From: Heloderma charlesbogerti | Taxonomy: Eukaryota; Chordata; Lepidosauria; Squamata; Helodermatidae | Direction: 5' to 3' | NCBI GenBank assembly: GCA_026122225.1 | Contig: JANEZZ010000463.1 | Span: 806,001 to 870,000 of the forward strand | Length of the DNA stretch: 64,000 bases | Part shown: piece after piece, positions 54,555 to 64,000 of the stretch | Layout of the letters: every line of letters starts with the position of its first letter | How positions within the stretch are numbered: position 1 is the first letter of the stretch | Notes under the pieces: model-generated | The model's database searches: none | Told to the model about the DNA's origin: nothing | What the model saw: the letters and a program-made list of their open reading frames with translations, nothing else | Made by a program: the position numbers and the translations under genes

Positions 54555-55930
54555 TAGGGATGGCACGGGCACTCGGATCAGTCCGGGAGTCCCACAGGCT
54601 CCACCCCTCTTGCATCTCTGGGCTGAGCCCGCCGAGCCATTGCCCCTGCTCGCACCCCCTGCATGCTCACCAAGCTGCCCCCATAAGCCATTGCTGAGCA
54701 TCCAGCATTCCCATGGTCACCATGTTGCAGAAAAAAACGGTGCCTTAGGAACTTCCATAAATGTAATATTGCGCACATAGGGTAAAGGCCCCAATCTGCG
54801 CAAAATTGCAGGCAGCAGAGGGGCTCCACTCACTTACATTAGATTTTCAAAATGCTCCTTGCAAAATCGGGGTGGCATGGGTCCTTGGGGCAACAGGACC
54901 CACGGCACAGGGGGGGGGCATTCCCCACCCCTAATTTTTGGAGGAGCACTTTGCAAAATGAATGTAAATGAATAGAGCCCTTCCACTGCCTGTAATTTTG
55001 CACAGATTGGGGCCTTTACTGCCCTATGTGCGCAATATCACATTTACGGAATTGCTTCTTGCAAATATCGGGGGTGGGATGGGGAATCCCGCCTGCCATG
55101 AGTTTTGGGGCAACAGGACCAACAGTGGGGGAAGATTTCCCACCTTCAATTTTTGGAAGAGCACTTTGAAAATCTAATGTAAGTGAATTGGTCCATTCGC
55201 TTACATTGCATTTTCAAGGTGCTCCTTGCAAAAATCGAGGGGTGGGGGTGGGATCCACCAAGGACTGTGGGGGCAAGCCAGTCCTTGGTGTGGGGGGGTG
55301 AATTTCACCCCCCAAAATGGCATTTTCTCCCTGCCCAGCTGAAAGATCCCTCTCGCCACCTTCCTTTTAAAAGGCAAGCAGCTAGAAGGATCCTCAACCT
55401 GGCTGGGAGGAAATGCCTTCGGGGGAGAAGGCGGTGTGTGGCGGGGGGAAGAAAGGATGCCTGAATGGTAGGGACTCCTTTTGGTGTCCCCGAAGGCCAC
55501 TCCACTCTGCCCCCTGCTTTTCATATTTTTTAATGTCTTCGTTCTGTTCTTGTGCAAGAATGGAAGGACGACATTAAAAAATTGCATTGCCCTGGTTCTG
55601 CTGAGGAAATGAAGGTGCCAGGCATGGTAGGAGGGCAGGGCTGCCCCCTCCCACCCCTCCCCGTGCCTGGCACCCTCGCTTTCTCAGCAGAAATGGAGCA
55701 CTTACCCAGCTCCCTGTAGGGATCCTTTCTCTCCCTAGCTTTTGAGAGCTGTCAGTTTTTTGACAGCTGTCAGGAGCAGCTCGGGACTGCTCGCCGGGTG
55801 CGAGGCTGCTTAGCAAGTGGGTTCCGGCATGTGCAGAGGCTCATTGAACGTGTCCGGGGGAGCATGAACAGGGTCAGCAGCTCAGTGAGCCCCCGAGGAA
55901 GCTGGGCGTGGATGAGTCCTTCCATCCCTA
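54555..55930. mobile_element. hAT-type multi-foldback element (1,376 bp)
   Basis: Perfect 9-bp terminal inverted repeats (tagggatgg / ccatcccta) and an 8-bp flank duplication with one mismatch (attgtgtt 54547-54554, atggtgtt 55931-55938). The interior is a series of separate hairpins rather than one palindrome: about 54780-55010, 55060-55240, 55318-55415, 55598-55697 and 55748-55780. It is GC-richer than the surrounding intron. No transposase; the antisense 128-codon frame has no domain. Confidence 0.75.
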
Positions 55931-55938
55931 ATGGTGTT

Positions 55939-56677
55939 AAGTAGTAGAAGAAATGTGGGTATACATAATCTAAGCAAAACAAAGTTCTTGTATTCTAAGT
56001 AGGGTAGTTGCTCTGAGGTAACAATCTGTTCTTCCACCTCACTTCACTGTCATTTCTTTTGCCCCATAAACAAGATAGGTTAAAATTTCAGAGTAAGACA
56101 GTGTATATGGCTTACTTTCAGAGCATGCCTAGGTGATCGGATGATAGAAGTTGCACGCCTGGATTCACATCCTTTTGTAGCTGCCTCATTGTATTAGCTA
56201 CCTCATCACTGCATTCCTCCAGCATAGCTTTTTTCATTTCTACTGTTTCTAGTAAATCCATATCCCAGAAAGAGTGTACTGCATCTGCAGAGGCTTATAG
56301 AAAGTCATCTACCATGAGCATAGCAAACATACGTTATCTCTCAAATTGGGATTCTTATGTGAACATATGTAAGAGGAAGTTAATGTAAATGACCAACTCT
56401 TCCTGGTGAGAATTCAGTTCAAGGAGAAATGGAGAATAAATGGCATCCCCAAGGTAGCTGGGTGACTGTCTAACCTTTTGCTGCATCATGTAGCCCTTTT
56501 TCTACTTCACTGTGCCTTATTGGTGAGATGGAAATATTTTCCTGGCAGGGTAAACATCTGTTTGTATTCAGACGCACACATGTACTTTCATCTAGAGATT
56601 TGAAAAGGTTTTCACATTTGGATAGCATTTCAGGTGAAGCATGGATGGAAAATGGATTTCTAGGACCACTTTTAGCA
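55939..56677. other. Intron DNA, no gene recognised
   Basis: Unassigned. Confidence 0.4.
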
Positions 56678-57180
56678 TTGTGAGGAACATAGGAAGCTGC
56701 CTCGAACCAAGTTACACGAATTGTCCATCTAGCCCCATATTGTCTTCTTTGACTGGCAGCAGCTTTTCAGGGTCTTGGGCAGTGGCTTGTTCACAGTACC
56801 TACTACTTGATCCTTTCTTTAACTGGAAGTGCCAGGGATTGAACATGGGACCTTCCACATGTAAAGCATGTGCTCAGGGCTGGCCCTACCATTAGGCAGA
56901 GTGAGGCAGCTGCCTCAGGCAGCAGATGCTGGGATGTGGTAGCGAGATGCTGGAGGAAAGAGCAATGGATCGCATAGCCTGCCCTGTATCCCCTAAACTA
57001 GCCTACTGCTTGCAGGTATGGTGAAGGATGTTGTCCCATTGCCAGTGTCAAAGATTCAACTGCCAGTCCAGTCAGCTTTTGTATGTGGAATGGGAGAGGG
57101 TGCCATCTTGCTCTTTGCCTTGGGCAGCAAAATGTCTTGGGCCAGCCCTGCATGTGCTGTACCACTGAGCTGTGGTCCTT
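56678..57180 (-). mobile_element. tRNA-derived SINE split by a hAT MITE
   Basis: Minus-strand copy of the SINE family seen at 22545. On the plus strand aggaacataggaagctgcc, gactggcagcagctttt and gccagggattgaacatggga precede the insert, and taccactgagctgtgg follows it. The interruption is the MITE at 56875-57150. Confidence 0.8.
56875..57150. mobile_element. hAT MITE with perfect 8-bp target duplication
   Basis: Perfect 12-bp terminal repeats (cagggctggccc / gggccagccctg) and a perfect 8-bp duplication catgtgct (56867-56874, 57151-57158). It is 276 bp and has no coding capacity. Confidence 0.93.
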
Positions 57181-59420
57181 CCTGAATCATTCCCTTGACT
57201 AAAAACACCCTATCAGAATGGTTCATATACTTGATGTGCTTGAATACATGAAAACTGAAGAACTGCATTTTCCATCTCGTTGCATGTAGTCATTTCAGAA
57301 ATGTTCCCATATCCTTAATGCATGCAAGCCCAGTTTGTATGCAAAGTGGTTTGTACAAACTGTAGTCTGGCCCATTCAGATGTAATAAGGGATGCTGCCT
57401 AAGTCCCATGGCACTCATTGCCAAGCTTTTAATAGCGGACAGCCCTTTGGTAGTAGAATTTTTAAGCAGAAAAAAGCTTGGTAAGAAGGCATCATGGAAG
57501 TCCCCAAAGTATTATGAACAATAACTAATGTGATCGAAGTTAAGTTAAATATATTAATTAATCAGAATTTATGTCTGAGCTCCATTAAACCAACTCTCCA
57601 ATAATTTCATTATATATGAAGAATGAGTTGATTTTATGTTAAGATATATGGCCTCCTTAAGTGTTATTATAATTTATCCCATGATTACAGAGTTGTCTTC
57701 TGAGTCAGAAGTTATCATCAACCAGATTGAGTAATAATTTATCTACCTTTTACCACCACTTACTTTGCGTGTGATTAGCTTTGATGTATTTCCAGTAAGA
57801 AAAATCACACTGACAAAAAAGTTAATTCCTTCAGCAAGTCAAGACTCTCAAACTGCAGAGATAAATGGTAGAACTTCAGTGCAGAACACAAAAATGAAAG
57901 TATCCTTATGGGCTATCCTTAGATAGATCAAGAGTTTATCTAGCATAGGAATGCTATTTATTCTTTCTCTCCCCCCTCCCTGTGTGCACCTTTTTTTTTT
58001 TAAAGTTCTAGGCTACTCCCAAGTCAGTGTTGGGGGCAGGCAACAGCACTTTAAAGTAAAACCAATAGATCAAAATGCTTATTAAAACAATTATCAGATT
58101 GAAATTATATCCCACTTGTGCTTATCCCATCCCTTATAAGTTAGACCGAATCTTACAGCAGTTCCAGAAAATGTTGGTGCTGAGAGTTGAGCAAGTTTCC
58201 AGGCTGTGGGGCAGCCACTAAAAATGCACATTTTGTGTATAGGCATTAAGAGGGTGCTCTTGCCACTTCTTAAAGACCACAGTCAGGCACCAGGTATAAC
58301 TTTTTCTGGCCCAGTTCAAATTTGTAACATGGGTACCAGAAACATACCATGATCCCACCCCATGCACACAATCTCCTAAGTCATGAAATAAAAGTTTCTA
58401 TTTTAATTTTTGAAATTACGTTTTTTTCATTTCCAAAATCACACCATGGCCTATATTGGAGTTTTTCTACTATGCTCCAATTCGCCCCACCTCTTTTAAA
58501 ACTATTTTTGTTTAACATAACATCCAGCCTGAAGAAGACTTATATAAAGCTTGCTGACTATTTCGTAACATTTGGGTTGGTGCAAATTAAAGTATTAATC
58601 CTGTTTATGCTTTAATTTTTTTCTCTAATGGACCAGCATGGCTACAAACATTTTATAAATTGACTAGTTTACTTAAAACCTTTATTTTTCTAGGCTTTTT
58701 ATTGCAAAATCATGTATTATCTCCTCAAAGTAAATTTTGCTTCCAAGTTCACACTCAGTAGACAAAACGGCTAGGTGGCTTAACCATTCTTGCCCCATAA
58801 TAGAACACCTGTAGTTTTTGATAAGTGCTGACTTGCTGAAACGTCTTTGAGGTTCTGCCACAGTCACTGGTAGTGTGCAAAGGATCTAGAGCCTATGCAC
58901 ACTTCACAGAAAATCATGTATATTTTGGGCCTGTCGATCCTACAAGCCACACTCGCTCTCACCATCCCTGGGATCAGTGTTCCTGATTATAATGGTGCTT
59001 TGTCCCTCCCACTAGCTGTCGCTCTGTCCTGCCTATAGACAAGGAACTCTGGACTGATTGCTCTTGAGAGAGGATGTAGCACAGGGAAGCACAAATCTCT
59101 CTGCCTCTCAAACAACAAGCCCACTCTAGTTCAGCAGCACAGTTCCCATAATATTGCTTTCTCTTCTATGCTCTAATACTGCTTCTGATTGGTTCCAACA
59201 AATCTTACAAGCTCTGGATAATAGGTACAAAGGAAATACGTTTCCATAAACATTGCAAAGCATGATCTACAGTTTAATCTCAATTTTCTCCCTCATTGTA
59301 ATGGAATTACAGCCTGTGCTACACCTCCGTGGATCTTCGGGCCCTATTAAAGTGTCCCCTTCCTCCCACAGTGCCTGGGCCCTAACCACAACAGAATACA
59401 GGGAATGGCAGGGGGAGCAG
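57181..59420. other. Intron DNA, no gene recognised
   Basis: Unassigned, with homopolymer T/A runs near 57989-58003. Confidence 0.4.
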
Positions 59421-59447
59421 GGTGGTGGTGGTGGTAGTGGTGGTGGT
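59421..59447. repeat. GGT trinucleotide repeat
   Basis: About nine GGT units with one variant (ggtagt). Confidence 0.9.
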
Positions 59448-59490
59448 ACTCCGGTATGTAGGATCTAAGATTTTTAGAGGTTTATGGGTC

Positions 59491-59570
59491 AAAACATATG
59501 CATGTTTACTTGTACGCAAGTTCCCCTGAGTTCACTAAGACTTATTCCTAAGGAAATTTGCATAGTATTA
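59491..59570. mobile_element. Short palindromic MITE (ataggattg family), decayed
   Basis: Gcatgtttacttgtacgcaag and gttcactaagacttattcct follow the pattern of the copies at 53804 and 40638. The ends are poorly preserved. Confidence 0.4.
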
Positions 59571-60406
59571 CATTTATAATAACATTTAGCACTTAATTAC
59601 AAAGCTTATTTTATATATAGTGTTGAAAATTATTGAGTCATATCTCCTTGCTAAGGACCACAGAGATGTCATAGCCACATTAAGGGGCAGTTTAAAGCTA
59701 CGTGTGAGTATACCACCAGTCACAACATGTGGTTGACCATTGGGACATGCAAGAATGAAGTTGTGTTTAGTCTGTCCTGACATTCAATAGAAGTCATTCA
59801 CTATGTTCCTTTTGAATTTGTGACTACAGATTGGTAGATTTCCTATGTCAATGTGTTTGAGATTCAAGCTGTTAGCATAACTGAGACCACACAAATATAT
59901 CTTTGTGTGAATAATTCTCTAGGACACATCTATAGCACATGTTTAAACCAGCTGAAAAAGAACCCTGCAAATTATAGGTGCAGCTGAGATTTACTAGGTA
60001 GAGTTCCTTACCGCCTTCAGATAACTATAGTTCCTAGAGTACACTGGTTGGTTGAAACTGCTTTATATGTGTAGATGTGCTCGTATCCTACGTCTTCCTT
60101 AATAAAAGCCTACCATTTATTAGCGGGTTCAATACTTATATTTTATCTTCATGCACTCTGCATCCTGAATATAATTTGGACATCTGAAGGCACAAGCAAA
60201 AGGACTTCTATGTAAAGCATTTCAATTCACTATTTTGCACATGTTTTTGTAAGTACATAACAAAAAGAGAAACTGGAGAGGAGAAAAAAGTGGTGTCAAA
60301 AGCAGCCATATAAATGGGATGTAGTTAATTTTCACCCTGTGTGCTGGATGATAACCTGAATCAACATCTTGAAGATTTACTTGCCTCTTGTTTCTTGTTC
60401 TCCTAG
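59571..60406. other. Intron DNA, no gene recognised
   Basis: Unassigned to the acceptor before 60407. Confidence 0.45.
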
Positions 60407-60614
60407 AGCATGGCACCATTTTGAAGGCACTTTCTACCACTAATAAGAGCCTGAGGAGTTGTTATTTAGAGGAAATGCAGATTCTTCCTGCCAGCCAAAA
60501 GGAGCCAATCCAGAGCCTCCAAATATTGCACAGTGACAGATCACTGTTTGTGGGTTTGAATAATGGAGTGCTAAAAATTCCTCTGGAGAGATGTTCGATG
60601 TACAGAACAGAAGG
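60407..60614 (+). CDS. SEMA5B: SEMA5B exon (208 nt, phase 1/2), last sema blade
   Basis: Acceptor cttgttctcctag, donor gtaaga. With the preceding g it begins Glu, then HGTILKALSTTNKSLRSCYL, EEMQIL, KEPIQSLQILHSDRSLFVG and GVLKIPLERCSMYRTEG. The ILHSxxxLFVG and GVxxxPLxRC motifs close the propeller, and the final Cys leads to the PSI domain in the family. CYLEE with GVLKIPLERC is nearer SEMA5B than SEMA5A. NKS is a potential glycosylation site. No following PSI-coding exon was found before 64000. Confidence 0.96.
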
Positions 60615-60735
60615 GTAAGAAAATTTATGGCTCTGATATATTCCACACCAGCTTAAAAGAAAAGCACGAGGGAAACATATTGCAGTCTGATTCATTTTAG
60701 AATACCTTTTTTCATCATTCAAAGAGAGGCAGAAG

Positions 60736-60798
60736 ACACACACACGCACACACACACACACACACACACAGAGAGAAAGAGAGAGAGAGAGAGAGAGA
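60736..60798. repeat. Compound CA/GA microsatellite
   Basis: About 35 bases of CA dinucleotides pass into GA dinucleotides. The antisense frame through it is an artefact. Confidence 0.95.
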
Positions 60799-61031
60799 CT
60801 ATGGAAACAAAGGGAATGATTTGAAGGCAACTGTTTTTAGTTAATACTCATTAGCCCTATAAATTAATTCTGCTTACCAAGGAATATATTTTTTCCTATT
60901 TCCTGTGAGTTTTTATATCACATTTAATTCTGTTGTCCCTTTTTACATCTTATGTGCAGATGAGACCAGAAGGTTTGGCACTGATGTTCTCACAATCATT
61001 ACCCTCTCTCCCCCAATTACGTTAAGAGGCA

Positions 61032-61496
61032 GACCTGGTTTTGGATGTCATGATAAGCCATAGTTTAGCATGCTGTGAACAAGCTACAGCAAGGCTTGGG
61101 CTTGCATACTCCTCCTCTCCTCCCCTGGTGTGACCATGAGTAGTAGTTCAGAATCTTTCACTTTCCCTGACATTATTTCATTGTATGTAAATAAATCAGA
61201 AAAGGCTGAATAGTAATGACGATGTGATTTTGTGGCAGGATTTTCTCTGGATTGTTTCACATAGTGTTTATTTGTGGTTCACCTCTGAGCTCTGTGTGTG
61301 TTCATATGATGGTTTGCAGGCCATCGATCTGTGCAAACCATGCCTGGTTCAGATGCAGTGGCTAACTATGGCTTGCTGCTAAATCAGGAGAGAATTGGAG
61401 CAGGAGAGGCGAAGAGAGCGGTAGAGCTGGGAGCGTGTAAGCACAGGGTTTGTTCATGTAGTACCGAACCATGGTTTGGTGTACATCTGGACTGAC
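61032..61496. mobile_element. Palindromic MITE-like segment
   Basis: Ctggttttggatgtcatgat with ataagccatagtttagcatg on the left, and ctaactatggcttgctgc and gaaccatggtttggtgtaca on the right, give inverted arms. It is similar in type to 39841-40254. Confidence 0.5.
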
Positions 61497-62340
61497 CCAC
61501 TGTCTCAATGGGGTAACTGGATCCTCTGATGTACAAATTGACCAACATTACTCACTGAGTTCAATTCTGCAAAGATTACTGTATCATGGAAGTGGAACCA
61601 GATGTTGCTACCCATGCTCAGTATAATATAATGCATCTTAAAATGCAAGGAGAAAATATAAAAGTGTGCCCAAATATGTGTGGGTATGTTTTATAAAAGG
61701 AGGAACACTATCCATGCCCCACACAATGGACAAACTTACCACAGATATGGCAAGCCTAAGCAAATCACAATGGAGTTTTTTGTATTTATGGCAAGCCCAT
61801 AAATACAAGTTTGAGCGAATGTGTTATAGTGTTACTCTATATCTCCTGCTTTTATTCATTTTAAGCTGGCCTGCCAGAATTACTATGTTAGACCAACCCA
61901 GAGCCAGATGGATATTCAGTGGAAGGCAAATGGTTCCTGCTTGTGTTCACTGTTTCTTCCTTCTTGCCAAATATGTGTTGCCAAATATCTTCATCCCTGA
62001 TGTTTCTTCTAGTTAGGACCACAGCAATACAAAGAGGTTAAGACATGTTAACCATAGTGTCTTTGGCTGTGTTTCTACAACAATGGAAAGAGAAGCTAAT
62101 GGAGTAGTACCAGATTTTTTAAATGGAATCAGCTTTCCTGTGAGCAGAATTCCACGAGCAGATTCTCCGGACCAGTAAAAATCACTTCACAGAACATACT
62201 TCCTGGTGGGGATGGGGGTTGGAGTGAACGTCATCTGATTGGCAGGGGTTGCTCAACCAATAAGTGAGGCTTCCCCCACTCCCCCCACCATCTCCTTTCC
62301 TCTGAAAGTCCAGATGCACCTGCATTTCAGGAGCAAGCCT
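61497..62340. other. Intron DNA, no gene recognised
   Basis: The 116-codon frame at 61666-62016 has no domain signal and no splice context. Confidence 0.4.
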
Positions 62341-62900
62341 CATTGAGCACAATGGGTGTTACTTCGGAGTAGACACACATATGCTTGTGCTGGAAAGGGG
62401 GTGGGGAGAACACAAAGATGGAAACCAGCCCCCATTTTAACCAACAGGATCTCATTGATCACAATGGGAGTTACTTCTGAGGAGACAGTAATGGGTTTCT
62501 TGTGGGAAAGAGAGCAGTAAACACAAAGACAGAAACCAGCCCCCATTGTAACCCTCAGGATATCTATAACGAAGTTGTGAAGTACTTACTTCCTAAGGCA
62601 ATGATTCGGAGCCTCAAGGTCACGCTTAAGGAATTGGGCTTTAAAATGTGCCATTTGAATTGAGAGGGATCTCTGTAAGTTCTGATGTGGGCATTCAAAG
62701 GCAAGCCTCATTCAACACAATGGGAGTTACTTCTGAGGAGACGCTAATGGGTTTGTTGTGGGAGAGAGACGGAAATCAACCCCCATTTTAATGCACAGGA
62801 TCTCTATAAGGAAGCTGTGATGTGCTGTGTCAGCTGAGGGGCTTCTCTGTCATTTCTGTGGGCATTCAGAGGGCAAGCCTCATTCAGCACAATGGGAGGA
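62341..62900. repeat. Diverged short tandem array
   Basis: Units start at 62341, 62453, 62709 and 62881 with cattNaNcacaatggg, followed by agttacttctgaggagac (three units), taatgggttt and then cccccattNtaac plus acaggatct. Spacing is 112, 256 and 172 bp, so units have gained or lost internal parts. Confidence 0.7.
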
Positions 62901-64000
62901 AACACCCCTTAACTGGGGTTATGGCGAAAGGCACACCCCTGGGCAGGGCTAGCATGCCTGAGCTAAATGCGGGGCTTGGGGCATACAACAACTATACTGG
63001 GGAGAACCTGACTTAAGGAAAAGAATCAGACTTTAAGCAGTCTCGGGTGGGAAACCCGTTTTTCCCCTGATAAGCTCCAGCATGGTTGCTGGGTGGCCAC
63101 AATGTCATCTATCCCTAATGACCTCAACATGCAGCTGGCTCAAAGTAAATTGCTGGTGGAACACCCCCTTTATGTGATGTGATATGCACAGCAGTAAACG
63201 TGCTTATTTTGCATGTGCACCTGCCATTTTCGTGTGTACATATAAAACCTTCTGAGTGTAAATGTTTAAAACATTAATTATATTTGTGTGAAATAGTTCT
63301 TAGATGGTTTGCTTTTCTGGGTTGGGTTTGGGTTGTTTTTTTTTTTGCAGGGACAGAGAAGAGTAACTAGTTGTGACCTGGGACTCCATGAGGATATTAC
63401 AACTGCCCAGTATTCTATTGGGAGCAGCTGTCTTTCCTCTAGCTGCTTTAATACCCTTTATAATGCTGTTCTCCTGTGGGCAAATATAGAGTGTGATTAC
63501 ATAAGACATCAGAGTGAGTGTGCTCTGAGCCAGGATCTGCTTGATCCAGAGTTCTTCAGGTTAAAACAGCCGCACCAGTTTAGGTGTCTAGAAATTTTTA
63601 AAAATTGCTTTTTGAAGCCTATTGCTCATTTCAGGCAGAGCTGACACCTGGAAAAGTGCCATGTTTATATTGTCAGCACTAAAATGGAAGGGGAAAACAT
63701 TTTTTTTTGTTTCCAATTTTCATTCCTGAGTACAGCCTGGCTGTCTAGGAGCCCTGAGGACAAAAAGGGCTGTGTGTCTTCAATGACCTTGCCTTACAGC
63801 ACTTGCAAAAACATTGACAGTTTTTGAATTTTCACCAGGCTTCTAGAGATGAGAGTGTTACATGTTTTTCCAGCAAGTTAAAGTGGGTGTTGGGCAGTAT
63901 GCATTAACTGCTTTTACAATGTCTGGGCGGTTAAACTTTGCGTTTGTCATCGTGAAGAGCTGGACTCTCTTTGTTTCTCTTTTTTTACTCAAATATACGT
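62901..64000. other. Intron DNA to the window end, no exon found
   Basis: I looked for a CxxxDPYCGW-type PSI exon on the + strand and saw none. The 111-codon frame at 63309-63644 has no domain signal. Confidence 0.45.

Noticed and set aside
55201..55587. 128-codon antisense frame
   Set aside because: It lies in a palindromic hAT-type element. Open frames on both strands reflect GC-rich foldback sequence, and no domain is visible.
28533..60614. SEMA5A instead of SEMA5B
   Set aside because: NPIPNFQ, HGTILKALS, CYLEE and GVLKIPLERC favour SEMA5B. A tree with both paralogues would settle it, but I cannot run one.
62341..62900. CRISPR-like array
   Set aside because: The repeats are irregular in spacing and diverged, and the genome is vertebrate.
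60615..64000. Next exon with a PSI domain
   Set aside because: No DPYCGW-like coding stretch with splice sites was seen.

Overview
This is vertebrate nuclear DNA, most likely from a squamate reptile. The inference rests on the repeats: several L2-type LINEs with the squamate-style tail (gggcggtatagaaatg followed by AAATA repeats), a BovB (RTE) LINE, a Sauria-type SINE with a BovB-like 3' tail, a Tf1/sushi-like chromovirus, a Tc1 element and many hAT-type MITEs. No bacterial features, CRISPR array or free-standing RNA gene is visible.

The only host gene I can support is the middle of a class 5 semaphorin on the + strand, best matched to SEMA5B. Seven consecutive exons are recognisable: 12545-12607, 28533-28631, 30389-30602, 36740-37025, 49799-49934, 54163-54370 and 60407-60614 (1,214 coding nt). 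All have AG acceptors and GT donors, and the phases run 0,0,1,2,0,1,2 (end phases) without a break. Together they encode most of the sema beta-propeller, from the residues before the CGTNAF motif to the last blade. The earlier exons (signal peptide, first blades) and later exons (PSI, thrombospondin repeats, membrane segment, tail) lie outside the window or were not found. The introns are 15.9, 1.8, 6.1, 12.8, 4.2 and 6.0 kb.

Layout. 1-1.2 kb: antisense L2 reverse transcriptase cut by the window edge. 1.45-1.9 kb: ERV-like LTR. 3.2-3.7 kb: solo chromovirus-type LTR. 4-11 kb: L2 tails, foldback MITEs, a possible second solo LTR and a SINE. 12.5 kb: first semaphorin exon. 13.1-13.6 kb: antisense L2 endonuclease. 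14.03-20.24 kb: a complete but decayed LTR retrotransposon with a 5-bp target duplication, whose gag is split by another solo LTR. 22.5-25.2 kb: a SINE split by a hAT MITE, then a BovB copy. 28.5-36.8 kb: exons with L2 and MITE insertions. 37.2-38.9 kb: L2 inside a hAT-type element. 41.4-42 kb: possible DIRS-like gag. 44.84-46.82 kb: near-complete Tc1 element carrying a SINE. 52 kb: CR1. 54.6-55.9 kb: a 1.4-kb hAT-type multi-foldback. 56.7-57.2 kb: a second SINE split by a hAT MITE. 60.4 kb: last exon seen. 62.3-62.9 kb: short diverged tandem repeat.

The most interesting observation is that four LTR copies of at least three divergent types (3204-3729, 14027-14581, 14941-15516, 19632-20236) each carry an open frame that begins at the LTR terminus. 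It has an acidic Ser/Asp/Glu block near its start and an Arg/Lys-rich segment containing RRST(R/H)LA or a close variant near its end. In the full-length element the pol chromodomain frame runs without a stop through the polypurine region into this LTR frame. This suggests that Pol has, or had, an LTR-encoded C-terminal tail.
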